DNA of 52,973 nt, taken from contig DAICZL010000161.1 of assembly GCA_027311165.1 (NCBI GenBank), forward strand, positions 1-52,973, given 5' to 3'. This stretch comes from a bacterium (GTDB lineage Bacteria; Pseudomonadota; Alphaproteobacteria; Acetobacterales; Acetobacteraceae). Under the pieces are notes generated by a model, which saw only the letters and a list, made by a program, of their open reading frames with translations, did no database searches and was not told the DNA's origin. Below are positions 17,490 to 26,493 of this stretch, one piece after another (the first letter of the stretch is position 1; each line of letters begins with the position of its first letter). The position numbers and the translations under genes were made by a program.

Positions 17490-17520
17490 TTGACCTTCCC
17501 ATGATGGTAGGGCCGACCTT
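17490..17520 (+). promoter_or_regulatory. CueR-type promoter/operator for the DUF305 gene
   Basis: Plus strand TTGACC (17490-17495), spacer TTCCCATGATGGTAGGGCC (19 bp), then GACCTT (17515-17520). It sits 45 bp upstream of the DUF305 ATG and is the sixth promoter of this type in the window. Confidence 0.7.
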
Positions 17521-17565
17521 TGTCATCGGCTGGAGTGGCCAGCCCCAAGCACAAGGAAGACGTAG

Positions 17566-17994
17566 ATGAACAGCCTCAAGACCCTTCAAGCCGCCATCGT
17601 GCTGGGGGTTAAGGCCAGCCCTGCGATGGCGCAACAGCCCGCGCCGACACCAGGCGCCGCGATGCCGATGAAGCCAGGCACCGCGATGACGCCGATGCCC
17701 GGGATGCCAATGGCCTCAGGCTCGGATGCGAATGCCAGCCCCTCGACGAGAGCGTTCAAGGCTGCTGATGACAAGATGATGAAGGACATGGACCGTCCGA
17801 TGACGGGAAATACCGATCAGGACTTCGTGGCCGGGATGCTGCCGCACCACGCTGGAGCCGTGGATATGGCGAAGGTCGAAATCCAATATGGCAAAGACCC
17901 CGAGATGCTGAGACTGGCACGGGCAATCATCGCGGCGCAGCAAAAAGAGATCGCCCAGATGCAGGCATGGCAGGCGAGGCACCCTGCGCACTGA
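17566..17994 (+). CDS. DUF305/CopM-like secreted copper-binding protein
   Basis: 142 aa with an N-terminal signal-like segment (the hydrophobic core is short and contains a Lys, VLGVKASPAMAQQ), a Met/Pro linker (PMPGMPMASG), and the DUF305 motif DQDFVAGMLPHHAGAVDMAK followed by ILQ-like helices ending KEIAQMQAW. DUF305 proteins such as cyanobacterial CopM bind Cu at the Met and His residues in this motif and are exported. Its own CueR-type promoter (17490) supports copper induction. The IS element begins ~40 bp after its stop. Confidence 0.88.
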   Translation: MNSLKTLQAAIVLGVKASPAMAQQPAPTPGAAMPMKPGTAMTPMPGMPMASGSDANASPSTRAFKAADDKMMKDMDRPMTGNTDQDFVAGMLPHHAGAVDMAKVEIQYGKDPEMLRLARAIIAAQQKEIAQMQAWQARHPAH

Positions 17995-18101
17995 GGCGAT
18001 CACAAACCACCTGGTGTTCGCATAGTCTTGTTGGGGTGGACGGCCCCACGGCATCGCGTGCCAAGGTTGGGTTGTCGAAACGCCAACAGAGGACCGTCCC
18101 C

Positions 18102-19118
18102 ATGAAATTTAAGCGCATCGCCATCGACATTTCAAAGCACGCGTTCACGCTGCACGGCGTGGATGACGCGGACCGTCCAGTGCTGCGGCGTGACCTTCGG
18201 CGGGCGGAGGTGGAAACCTTTTTTGCCAAGATCGACAGCACCGAGGTGATCATGGAGGCGTGCGGTGGCGCGCACCACTGGGGCCGAGTTCTAGCCGGGC
18301 TGGGCCACAAGGTGCGCCTGATCCCAGCGCAGTATGTCAGGCCGTTTGTAAGGCGTGCCAAGAACGATCGAACCGACGCCGAGGCGATCAACGACGCCGC
18401 ATCCCGGCCCGGCATGCCAACAGTCGCGGTCAAGACCGCCCAACACCAGGCCGAGCTAATCATCCTCAAGCATCGTGAGATGCTGGTGGCGCAGCGCACC
18501 CAGGTGATCAACGCGCTACGCGGGCATGCAGCCGAATTTGGCGTCGTCGCGGCCAAGGGCACCGCCCAGGTCCAACCCTTGCTCGACAAGCTGGCCGGCG
18601 ATCCGGCGATCCCGGCCGCGGCACGCGCAATGTTTGTGCGGATCGGTGAACACGCGGCGGAGCTGGGTCGGCAGATCGCCGCCGTCGACGCGGACCTTTC
18701 CGCCCAGCACAAGGCCAGCTCAGTCAGCCAGATGTTGGCCGAGGTGCCGGGCATCGGTCCGGTCACCGCGATCACCCTGGCCGTGGGCGTGGACCCTGCG
18801 GCGTTTGCCTCCGGGCGGCATTTCGCGGCTTGGCTGGGATTGACCCCCAAAGAGCATTCAACGGGCGGGAAGCACCGCCTCGGCCGGATCAGCAAGGCCG
18901 GCAACGAGAGACTGCGCAGCCTGCTCGTTGTCGGCGCCATGGCAGTGATCCGCCATGCCAAGCCAGGCAAGCGCTCGGTTTCCCCGTGGTTGCTGGCCCT
19001 ACTCGCACGGAAGCCGCGAAAGCTGGCTGCGGTAGCGCTGGCCAACAAGATCGCCCGCACCGTGTGGGCGATGATGGCGCGCGGTGAAGCGTATCGGCAT
19101 CTGCCGGTCACCGCCTGA
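18102..19118 (+). CDS. IS110-family DEDD transposase
   Basis: 338 aa. The N-terminal RuvC-like DEDD domain shows AIDISKHAFTLHG (first Asp), MEACGGAHHW (Glu) and AKNDRTDAEAI (last Asp residues). The C-terminal Transposase_20 domain starts at EVPGIGPVTAITLAVG, with the downstream FAAWLGLTPKEHSTGGK and the catalytic-Ser type region. Length matches complete family members, so it looks intact. ATG 18102 begins the DEDD domain directly. Open frame extension upstream to 17967 runs into the DUF305 gene and is not used. Confidence 0.93.
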   Translation: MKFKRIAIDISKHAFTLHGVDDADRPVLRRDLRRAEVETFFAKIDSTEVIMEACGGAHHWGRVLAGLGHKVRLIPAQYVRPFVRRAKNDRTDAEAINDAASRPGMPTVAVKTAQHQAELIILKHREMLVAQRTQVINALRGHAAEFGVVAAKGTAQVQPLLDKLAGDPAIPAAARAMFVRIGEHAAELGRQIAAVDADLSAQHKASSVSQMLAEVPGIGPVTAITLAVGVDPAAFASGRHFAAWLGLTPKEHSTGGKHRLGRISKAGNERLRSLLVVGAMAVIRHAKPGKRSVSPWLLALLARKPRKLAAVALANKIARTVWAMMARGEAYRHLPVTA

Positions 19119-19342
19119 GCCGCGCGCAGACGCCGGGGATTTAGGGCAGCACAAGATGACGATCGGTCGCGCCGACAAGCGAGATATGCCGTTTATACCT
19201 GTGGCCAGATCAGGCCGCAGTCTTGTTTGGCACTCGTTTGCGGAACCCATCTGGGCCAGCGGTCATGAGGCCGCGCCAACAGGCCGGACACATGAGCGCA
19301 CGCGATCCCCAGCCATCTTCAGTCAAGCCGCCTTGAACCCCA
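19119..19342 (+). ncRNA. Candidate bridge/seeker RNA region of the IS1111-like element
   Basis: IS110-family transposases use a structured RNA from the element's non-coding end to pair with donor and target DNA; in the IS1111 group it lies downstream of the transposase. Here the ~220 bp between the transposase stop and the right inverted repeat hold no gene. I have not folded the RNA, and its exact ends are unknown. The call rests on family and position only. Confidence 0.35.
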
Positions 19343-19359
19343 GGGGCCGTCCACACATG

Positions 19360-19559
19360 GTACGCGCTGTAGTACAGCGCACCCCGTCGGCGGGGAGTTA
19401 TCCCATCGCATTGCGCCTGGTGAGGAACCCTATCGCTTCCTTTGCCACCATGGCTCATTGGTCCGACAAGCCTGCCCGTGAGGCTGCCTGCGAGTTTTTC
19501 TATGACTTGCGAAATCCCTTTATCTTTGGGTGCCACCTTGATCTTTAGGTGCCACCTTG
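19360..19559. other. Non-coding junction right of the IS element
   Basis: No gene is supported. A direct repeat GGTGCCACCTT occurs twice (19528-19538 and 19549-19559) immediately before the ChrB-like fragment, which may mark a junction. Confidence 0.35.
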
Positions 19560-19975
19560 GCAGCGACGCTGGATGATCGGCAACGCAGTCGCGCTGAAGC
19601 GGTCTGCGACCCCCTCGACTTCCGAGGGTGCCACGAACAGGAACACCGCGGATGGATCGATGAACCGGCGGATCAGCCACGGGCAGGCGATACGGTCGAC
19701 TTTCGGACGCGCGCGGGTCACCCAAACGGTGCGTTGTCGCTCGTCGCGCGGCGGAACCAGGTCCGGCCGCAACAATGGGCCACCATGCGCGACCCATGCC
19801 TCGAAGCCACCTTCGAGCGATTCCGCCTGGATGCGTTCATGCCTGAGCCACGCGGCGGCGCCCTGGCTGAGCTTTTGCCCCCGTTGGCAGACGACAATAA
19901 CGCGCTTGCCGGAGAACTCCGTAGCCCAGGTAGGCGCCCACTTTGACCGCCATTCGCAGGCAGCCTGCCCACTAT
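19560..19975 (-). pseudogene. ChrB-like/rhodanese fragment
   Basis: The minus strand encodes part of a rhodanese domain (GKRVIVVCQRGQKLSQGAAAW, LEGGFEAW) fused to the start of a ChrB C-terminal domain (VWVTRARPKVDRIACPWLI, FIDPSAVFLFV, ADRFSAT). The rhodanese lacks its N-terminal half, and the ChrB domain stops near 19590 with unrelated residues, missing the rest of the domain. Full-length relatives are chromate-resistance regulators or sulfurtransferases. Both ends are cut, so this is a remnant between the IS element and the relaxase unit. Confidence 0.7.
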
Positions 19976-20330
19976 GCCGCGCTTTATGGGGCAGCACATG
20001 GGACAAAGTATCAGGCCGTCCGCGGCAGCGCCTACCGCTGACGGCGGCAAAGAATCCGACCTCACCATCATCCGCGAGCAGACGCGCGAGTGCCTCGAGC
20101 TTCTGCGCGCCCTGGTCGGCCTGCTGGTCAACAAGCCCGAGCGAGAGGGGCCGACCCTTGAAGACCTCATCGCCGCTCTTGTCGCACAGCAGCGCGACGC
20201 GCTCGTGCTTCTGCGCCAGATCGCGAGCGACCAGGGCGCCATCCTCGACCGCCTACCTGCCCTGCCGGTCGACAGGGCTGGAGCCGGTGCGAACGGTCAT
20301 GCCGCGCACAAAGGGGCGCATCGGTCATGA
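19974..20330 (+). CDS. Small helical protein encoded upstream of the relaxase
   Basis: Up to 118 aa; ATGs at 19974, 19986 and 19998 are all possible and no ribosome binding site decides between them. The protein is mostly helical (IIREQTRECLELLRALVGLL, TLEDLIAALVAQQRDALVLLR) with a Gly/Ala-rich tail. Its stop overlaps the relaxase start (ATGA at 20327), so the two are translationally coupled. A relaxosome accessory role is plausible from position. No family recognised. Confidence 0.6.
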   Translation: MPRFMGQHMGQSIRPSAAAPTADGGKESDLTIIREQTRECLELLRALVGLLVNKPEREGPTLEDLIAALVAQQRDALVLLRQIASDQGAILDRLPALPVDRAGAGANGHAAHKGAHRS

Positions 20331-23300
20331 TGAACTTCCGCAAGATCGCAGCCGCCTCCGCCGGCCGGCTGCTCTTGCGGTATTTCACTGAGAACACCCC
20401 AGAGCCGATCCATCCGGCGCCGGTCGACGCCGCCGGCCGAACGCTCGAAGAGGGCGGGCGCCTCACCGCCTACTACACCGGCCGGGATGGCCGCGCGTCT
20501 TGGCGGCCGGATATGCCGGCGATCCTCGCGAAGGCGATCGGGATCGACCCCAGCCAGATGCCGCGAGACGCCGAGATGTCGCGGCTGTTCGAGGCGCGAC
20601 GGGCTGACAATGGCGAGGCCTGGTCCGCTCACCCCCGCAAGCTATCCGGGGTGGACCTGGTGTTCAGCCCGGACAAGTCCGTAACCCTCGCGGCTGAGTT
20701 CGCTCCCACGCCCGCAGAGTCGGCGCTGATCTGGAACGCCATCGACCGGGCAGCCGACCGCGCCATGCGCTACGTCGCGCACGAAGTCGGCTGGGCTCGG
20801 CGCGGAAAGGGTGGCGAGGACGGCGCCGATCCAGGGGCGGTCGGGTGGGTCACCTTCCGGCACCACACAGCCCGGCCTACCCTGCAGGTCCAGGACGGGG
20901 CGGAGGGGCAGACCTACCTCTTCGACGCGCCAGTCGCCGGCGACCCGCACGCCCACATACACAATTTCCTGATGAACATCGTCGCAACCGCGGACGGCCG
21001 GATCGGGTCGCTCGACCTCCGGGCCCTCACGGACAACCGGATCAAGGAGTTCGGCGCCTACTTCCAGGCGGTGCTGGCCGACGAGCTGCGCCGCCTCGGC
21101 ATCCAGGTCGGCTATAACGAGAATGAGCAGGCCGTCGTCATCGAGAGCGTCCCGGGGGACATCGGCCGGGCCTTCAGCAAGCGCGACCGGCAGATCCTGC
21201 ATAAGGCGCGCACCTTCGCGGAGCGCCAAGGCCTATCGTGGGATGACCTCTCCGCAGAGCGTAAACTCGATATCGTCGAGGAGGCGAGCGCCGAGGGCCG
21301 GCTGGGCAAGATGAAAGCGGATGAGCGGCGGCTGTGGCGCGAGCAGGCGGAGGCGCTTGGCTGGAAGCACGAGAGCGTCATCGGGGAGACGACCCACGCC
21401 AAGCGGACCGACGAGGAACGGTTCGAGCAGGCCTACCATTTCGCAGCCCGGCACCTGGCCGAGGAGTTCCGTACGGCCGCCGTCATCGATCACGAGAAAC
21501 TCGGCCTGCATGCCGCCCGCGGCCTCATCGGCGCCGGCATCGCGGGCGGCCCGGCCGACATCAAGCGGGTGGTCGAATTGATCGAGGAACGGGGCATCCG
21601 GATCGGCGGGGAGCACGTCAGTCTGGTGGTCGGGGTGTTCGACGACAGGCTGCGGGTCAGCAACACACGGCAGATCAGGATCGAGGAGCGGCTGCAAAGT
21701 CTGGCGCACGAGACGGCTCGGGACCGGTCGGGTGCGCTTGGCTCGTCGGACCTCCGCCGTGCGATGGATCGGAGTCAGGTCAAATTCTCCGCCGACCAGA
21801 AGGCGGCGATCTTCGCGCTGGGGCAGGGGGGCCGTTTGACCCTGCTCACCGGCGCCGCCGGCGTCGGCAAGACAACGATCCTGGAGCCTGTGGTGACCAC
21901 CTGGAAGTCGGACACGCGGTTTGACCCGAAGGGAAGGGAGGTTATCGGCACCGCGCTGGCATGGCGTCAGGCGGACGCCCTGCGCGACGCCGGCATCGAC
22001 CGCGCCTACGCGCTCTCACCGTTGCTGGCGATGATCGAGCGCGGCGACATCACCGTCAGCCGCAACACCGTCCTGGTGATCGATGAGGTCAGCCAGGTCG
22101 GGCCGCGCCCCTTGCTCAAACTCCTCGAGCTGCAGGCGCGCACAGGCATGACGATCAAGATGCTCGGCGACCGGGAGCAGGCCCAGGCGATCGAGGCGGG
22201 CGACAGCATAGAGCTGCTCCGGCGCGCCCTTCCTCCGGAGGCCCTTCCCGTCCTGCTCTCGACCGTCCGGCAGGCAACCCAGCGCGGCCGGGAGATCGCC
22301 GCGCTCTTCCGCGAGGGGAAGGCCGAGGACGCTTTGACGATGAAGCGAGCGGACGGCCATGCCCGTCTCCTCGGTGGCGACCGCGACCAGGTGGTCGGCC
22401 AGATCGCCGATCTCTACATCGAGCGGCGGGACATTCTGGCCGCATCCGGGAGCAAGCGCGGCATCACCATCAGTGCCCCAACGAACGAGGACGCGGCCGA
22501 CATCAGCCAGGCGATCCGCGCGCGGTTGAAGGTGCGAGGCGAGATCGCCACCGCAGAGACTCTCCACAAGGCGATCGACCAGAACGGGCGGGAATATGAC
22601 CTGGCCCTGGCCACGGGTGACAGGGTGCGACTCTATCGCCGGACGTGGGGCCACGCTGGGGGACGAGAGCAGCAGGTCGGCAATAACGGCGACGTCGTCG
22701 AGGTTCTTTCCCAGAGCGATCGCGGCCTTCGCGTCCGGACGGCGAAAGGGGAAGTCGCGGAGATTGACTGGCGCCGATTGGCGGACAAAGAGACAGGCCG
22801 CATCCTGCTCGGCCTCGGCCATGCGCTAACGATCGACGCGGCGCAGGGGCTCACCTCCGACGAGCACATCAACGCGCTGCCGCGCGGGACGTCAGGGGTC
22901 ACCGGCTTCACCAGCTACGTGGCGGAAAGTCGGGCGCGTGGCGCGACATGGACGCTGATCTCCGAAGGAGCGCTGCACGAGGCCGAGCGGCATCGCCAGG
23001 CCGTCGGCGACGCCACGCCCATCACCCAGGACACGCTCTGGGCGCGCGCCGCTGCGGATATGTCCGAGAAGCCCTACAAGGCGCTTGGCATCGATCTGCT
23101 CAACGCAGCCCGTCACGACCGCGAGCGCGCCATCGACGCCTTCATCGGTGCGCACCACGCGATGGAGGCGGCAACGCTGGCCGATCCGGGATGGGGAAGG
23201 AAGGCGGCCCAGCGCACGAGGGCGCTGGCGGTCAACGACCAACTCTCTCGGCATCTGCCATCCCTTGACACTGCCATTCAAGAAAACGGCAAGCTCCTTC

Positions 23301-23440
23301 GTGACGCCCTACAAGCGACTGAGGTGCAGCAACATTTGCGGGCAATGCGGACAGAGGCCGAGGTGGTGCGCGGTCGGCTGGACGGGGTTGTTCCCGCGCC
23401 AGCGCCACCGCTATCCCTGTCTAGCGGCCCCGCGCCGTAA
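20327..23440 (+). CDS. MobF-family conjugative relaxase with helicase domain
   Basis: The 1037-aa protein has the TrwC/TraI N-terminal relaxase fold: LSGVDLVFSPDKSVTLAAEF (~103-122), the metal-binding His cluster DPHAHIHNFLMN (~205-216), and Tyr pairs near the N-terminus (YYTGRDG ~48) that would attack the nic site. The C-terminal half is a RecD-like helicase with Walker A GAAGVGKTT (~509) and Walker B VLVIDEVSQ (~583) and a late motif HALTIDAAQG. It nicks oriT and unwinds plasmid DNA in conjugation. No type IV secretion or coupling genes are seen nearby, so within this window only mobilisation is supported. Confidence 0.93.
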   Translation: MMNFRKIAAASAGRLLLRYFTENTPEPIHPAPVDAAGRTLEEGGRLTAYYTGRDGRASWRPDMPAILAKAIGIDPSQMPRDAEMSRLFEARRADNGEAWSAHPRKLSGVDLVFSPDKSVTLAAEFAPTPAESALIWNAIDRAADRAMRYVAHEVGWARRGKGGEDGADPGAVGWVTFRHHTARPTLQVQDGAEGQTYLFDAPVAGDPHAHIHNFLMNIVATADGRIGSLDLRALTDNRIKEFGAYFQAVLADELRRLGIQVGYNENEQAVVIESVPGDIGRAFSKRDRQILHKARTFAERQGLSWDDLSAERKLDIVEEASAEGRLGKMKADERRLWREQAEALGWKHESVIGETTHAKRTDEERFEQAYHFAARHLAEEFRTAAVIDHEKLGLHAARGLIGAGIAGGPADIKRVVELIEERGIRIGGEHVSLVVGVFDDRLRVSNTRQIRIEERLQSLAHETARDRSGALGSSDLRRAMDRSQVKFSADQKAAIFALGQGGRLTLLTGAAGVGKTTILEPVVTTWKSDTRFDPKGREVIGTALAWRQADALRDAGIDRAYALSPLLAMIERGDITVSRNTVLVIDEVSQVGPRPLLKLLELQARTGMTIKMLGDREQAQAIEAGDSIELLRRALPPEALPVLLSTVRQATQRGREIAALFREGKAEDALTMKRADGHARLLGGDRDQVVGQIADLYIERRDILAASGSKRGITISAPTNEDAADISQAIRARLKVRGEIATAETLHKAIDQNGREYDLALATGDRVRLYRRTWGHAGGREQQVGNNGDVVEVLSQSDRGLRVRTAKGEVAEIDWRRLADKETGRILLGLGHALTIDAAQGLTSDEHINALPRGTSGVTGFTSYVAESRARGATWTLISEGALHEAERHRQAVGDATPITQDTLWARAAADMSEKPYKALGIDLLNAARHDRERAIDAFIGAHHAMEAATLADPGWGRKAAQRTRALAVNDQLSRHLPSLDTAIQENGKLLRDALQATEVQQHLRAMRTEAEVVRGRLDGVVPAPAPPLSLSSGPAP

Positions 23441-23590
23441 CGGCTGACGAGCCAATCTTGAGCTGTTCGACTCTGCAGATGGCAAGAGCAGCCGGTTTTC
23501 GACCCAAGCAAGGCATTGGCTATCTAAAGGAAGGCTTCCGACCAGCGGACATTCCGAACGAGTACGGGCTGCAACCTATTCTTCGCCATT

Positions 23591-23609
23591 GGCGCGTAAA
23601 TCAAGATTT
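23591..23609. repeat. Module-boundary direct repeat, copy 1
   Basis: GGCGCGTAAATCAAGATTT, two changes from the other copies at 26922 and 28966, all in the same orientation. Flanking sequence on both sides differs between copies. It lies 9 bp beyond the stop of the leftward cation transporter gene. Confidence 0.7.
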
Positions 23610-23617
23610 CTGGACGG

Positions 23618-24217
23618 CTATGCTTCCGCCGTTTTGTGTTCTTCTCGTGCAGCCTGCCAGACCTCCCGCGCCGCGTCGGCGTTCAGGGCGGCGATACCCA
23701 ATCCGACGATCAAATCCGGCCACGCCGACGCCCACAGGAAAGCCGTCACCAGCCCCGCCGCGATAATGGCAACATTGGCTGCCGCGTCGTTACGAGCGGA
23801 GAGAACGGCGGCTCTGGTCAGGCTGCCGCTATGGCGACGGTAGCGCGTCAGCATGAGGGCGCAGGACAGGTTGATTGCCAACGCGCCTAAGCCCGTCAGC
23901 GACAACAGCACTGGGTCAGGCGTTTCCGGCACGTTGAACTTTTCCCACGCCGTCCACAGCGTGGCGAGGCCCGGCACCAGCAGGATACCGGCCAGCGCCA
24001 TGCCGACGCGGGCGCGCTTTCGCGCTGTCCAGCCGAGCGCCACGAGAATGAGGAGATTGACCGACGCATCTTCGAGAAAGTCGATGCTGTCAGCGAACAG
24101 CGAAACCGAGCCGATCAGCCGCGCGACAGCAAACTCAACGCCAAAATAGGCAAGGTTAAGGATTGCGACGAGGCGGACGACCCGCCGCAGATGATGGTCG
24201 GTGGTTACAGGCGTCAT
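23618..24217 (-). CDS. CDF-like cation transporter
   Basis: 199 aa with about five to six membrane segments. The N-terminal part shows the CDF-type FADSIDFLEDASVNLL (residues ~42-57), where the Asp residues in the membrane helix coordinate the ion, and a second ARNDAAANVAIIAAGL (~138-153) with the matching Asn/Asp. There is no large cytoplasmic C-terminal domain. Such short transporters accompany zntA in Zn/Cd resistance modules. The start overlaps the zntA stop (24214-24217), so they form one leftward unit. Confidence 0.88.
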   Translation of the reverse strand: MTPVTTDHHLRRVVRLVAILNLAYFGVEFAVARLIGSVSLFADSIDFLEDASVNLLILVALGWTARKRARVGMALAGILLVPGLATLWTAWEKFNVPETPDPVLLSLTGLGALAINLSCALMLTRYRRHSGSLTRAAVLSARNDAAANVAIIAAGLVTAFLWASAWPDLIVGLGIAALNADAAREVWQAAREEHKTAEA

Positions 24218-26430
24218 GGGCTCAAATCATACACGAGTGGGGGAGACTTCAATTTCAGCAACCGCAACGCGTTCAGTGTCACCAGAACCGTGGCACCCAT
24301 ATCGGCGAGGATGGCCGGCCAGAGGCCAGTGATCCCCGCAATCGTGGTGACGAGGAACACCGCCTTGAGGCCGAGCGCGATAGTGATGTTCTGATGGATG
24401 TTGCGCATGGTGCGCTTCGACAAGGCGATCATAGCCGCCACGTCGCCGACCCGCCCATGCAGCACTGCCGCATCGGCGGTTTCAAGCGCAACGTCGGTGC
24501 CGCTGCCCATTGCGATTCCGACATCCGCAGCAGCCAGTGCCGGCGCATCGTTGATGCCGTCGCCGATTTTAGCGACCGCCACATCCCCGCCTGCCGCTTT
24601 CAACTCCTGCACAATGCGTTGCTTGTCGGCGGGCAGCAGTTCGGCCCGCACCTCAATGCCCAATTCTTTGCCAACTGCCTCCGCTGTGCGGCGGTTGTCG
24701 CCTGTCAACATGATGGTGCGAATGCCGGCGTCCGTCAGGGCTTTCAAACCCGCCTTGGCGTCCTCGCGTGGTTCGTCGCGCATGGCGATCACGCCCGCCG
24801 CCGCGCCGTCTGCGATCAACACCGCCACGGATTTTCCGTCAGCGTTCAGCGCCTCGATGCGGCCAATTTGTTCCGGCGTCAGAGGCGTGCGTTCGCCCGC
24901 CGCGCTGGCGTAACCAAGGAACAGCGCAATACCCTCAGCGCGTCCCGTGACGCCCTTGCCGCCCACGGCCTCGCCGCCTTCTGCTACCGGCACTGTCACA
25001 TTGTCGGCTTGGGCCCGCGCCAAAATGGCGGTTGCAAGCGGGTGGCTTGAACCGGTTTCGAGCGCCGCCGCCAAGCGCAACACATCGGCTTCAGAGCGGC
25101 CAAAGCCGATCACATCCGTGACCTTTGGCTTGCCTTCGGTCAGCGTGCCGGTTTTGTCGAACGCCGCCACGGTAATCCGTCCCATATTTTCCAAAACAGC
25201 GCCGCCTTTCAGCAGCAGACCGCGCCGGGCACCGGTAGAAAGCGAGGCGGCAATGGCAGCCGGCGTCGAGATTACGAGAGCACAGGGGCAGCCGATCAGC
25301 AGGATGGCAAGGCCCTTATAAACCCACTCGTTCCACGCCGCGCCGAACAGCAGCGGCGGCACAAGGGCGACGAGCGCCGCGACGGCGACCACGCCCGGTG
25401 TGTAGTAGCGGGAAAAGTGGTCAATGAACCGCTCGGTCGGCGCTTTGCTTTCCTGCGCTTCCTCAACCAGCTTGACGACGCGGGCAATCGTGTTGTCTGC
25501 GGCGGCAGCAGTAACGCGGATGCGCAGCGCGGCGTCGCCGTTGATGGTGCCGGCAAACACGACATCATCGACACGCTTGCGTTTCGGCGTGCTTTCCCCG
25601 GTCACGGGCGCTTCGTCAATCGCACTTTCGCCTGAGACGATCACGCCGTCCGCCGGGATGCGATCACCCGGACGGACGAGAATAACAGCGCCAACGGCAA
25701 CGGACTCTGCCGGCACTTCCTCAGTTCGGCCGTCGGTTTCGACCAAGGCCGTTTTTGGCACCAGAGCCGTCAGCCCCTGAATGCTGGCGCGGGCGCGGCC
25801 AGCCGCTACGCCTTCCAGCAATTCGCCGACGAGAAACAGAAACACGACGGTCGCCGCTTCCTCGCCCGCGTTGATGACGACAGCCCCCACGGCGGCAATC
25901 GTCATTAGCATTTCGATAGAGAACGGCGTGCCGGCCCGCGCCGCCATTAAAGCACGCCGTGCAATCGGCACGAGGCAGACCAGCATGGCGGCGATGAAGG
26001 CCCAAGGGGCAATGGCCGGCACCAGCTTGCCGACGCCATAGGCGACGATCAGAGCAAGACCGGCAGCGGCGGTCAGTTTCGCTTTCGGGGATTGCCACCA
26101 GACGCCGGTTGCCGGGCCGTGGTCATGGCCGTGCAGTTCAGGCCCGTGGTCATGTCCCGCGTGACCGTGCTTTGCATCGCCACTCTGCCCCGCACCGGCT
26201 GGCCGGTCTGCGGGCGCAATGCCATAGCCGAGGCCGGTCACCGCGCGTTCGAGTTGAGCCAAGTCGCCTTGGCCGTTATGGCGCACGGTCATGGTGCCAG
26301 CCGTCGCCGACACCGACACGTCCTCGATGCCCGGCAACCGCCGCACGGCTGTGTCGATTTTTGCGGCGCAACCCGCGCAATCCATGCCTTCAACCCGATA
26401 CCGGGTCTTCGTCGCTGCATCGGCCATCAT
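24214..26430 (-). CDS. zntA: Zn/Cd/Pb-exporting P1B-type ATPase
   Basis: 738 aa: one HMA domain (GMDCAGC ~14-20), a His-rich linker (HGHAGHDHGPELHGHDHG ~88-105), membrane domain with GCPCALVIST (~382), [12 protein letters not shown] (~424), TGDN and GDGIND (~622). The final membrane region with the ZntA-type lone Lys/Asp pair pattern (ADMGATVLVTLNALRLL) indicates P1B-2 specificity for divalent Zn, Cd or Pb. It is divergent from the MerR regulator, with a shared 19-bp-spacer promoter at 26458-26488. A second Met follows directly, so the start may be 26430 or 26427. Confidence 0.93.
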   Translation of the reverse strand: MMADAATKTRYRVEGMDCAGCAAKIDTAVRRLPGIEDVSVSATAGTMTVRHNGQGDLAQLERAVTGLGYGIAPADRPAGAGQSGDAKHGHAGHDHGPELHGHDHGPATGVWWQSPKAKLTAAAGLALIVAYGVGKLVPAIAPWAFIAAMLVCLVPIARRALMAARAGTPFSIEMLMTIAAVGAVVINAGEEAATVVFLFLVGELLEGVAAGRARASIQGLTALVPKTALVETDGRTEEVPAESVAVGAVILVRPGDRIPADGVIVSGESAIDEAPVTGESTPKRKRVDDVVFAGTINGDAALRIRVTAAAADNTIARVVKLVEEAQESKAPTERFIDHFSRYYTPGVVAVAALVALVPPLLFGAAWNEWVYKGLAILLIGCPCALVISTPAAIAASLSTGARRGLLLKGGAVLENMGRITVAAFDKTGTLTEGKPKVTDVIGFGRSEADVLRLAAALETGSSHPLATAILARAQADNVTVPVAEGGEAVGGKGVTGRAEGIALFLGYASAAGERTPLTPEQIGRIEALNADGKSVAVLIADGAAAGVIAMRDEPREDAKAGLKALTDAGIRTIMLTGDNRRTAEAVGKELGIEVRAELLPADKQRIVQELKAAGGDVAVAKIGDGINDAPALAAADVGIAMGSGTDVALETADAAVLHGRVGDVAAMIALSKRTMRNIHQNITIALGLKAVFLVTTIAGITGLWPAILADMGATVLVTLNALRLLKLKSPPLVYDLSP

Positions 26431-26457
26431 AAAATCCCTCTTGAACCATTGCCTGCA

Positions 26458-26488
26458 ACGCTACATCCTCTAGTGACTAGAGGAGCAA
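26458..26488 (-). promoter_or_regulatory. ZntR/CadR-type promoter with perfect dyad
   Basis: Minus strand TTGCTC (26488-26483), 19-bp spacer CTCTAGTCACTAGAGGATG, then TAGCGT (26463-26458). The dyad CCTCTAGTGACTAGAGG (26467-26483) is perfect. It lies between zntA (minus) and the merR gene (plus), as expected for a divalent-metal MerR operator, and differs in sequence from the copper operators. Confidence 0.8.
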
Positions 26489-26493
26489 GGACT

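Larger units (their letters stand above)
18036..19354 (+). mobile_element. IS110-family element, IS1111-like group
   Basis: A single transposase gene is enclosed by subterminal inverted repeats: GTGGACGGCCCC at 18036-18047 and its exact complement GGGGCCGTCCAC at 19343-19354. IS1111-group elements carry short subterminal inverted repeats, unlike classical IS110. The exact ends lie a few bases outside these repeats and cannot be fixed by eye. The right non-coding part (19119-19342) is long and the left part (18048-18101) short, the layout expected when the guide RNA is encoded 3' of the transposase. A 17-bp palindrome, GCGCTGTAGTACAGCGC, lies just outside the right repeat (19364-19380). Confidence 0.75.

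Noticed and set aside
20327-23440. Evidence for a full conjugation system
   Set aside because: Only the MobF relaxase and one small upstream gene are present; no coupling protein or type IV secretion genes are in the window.
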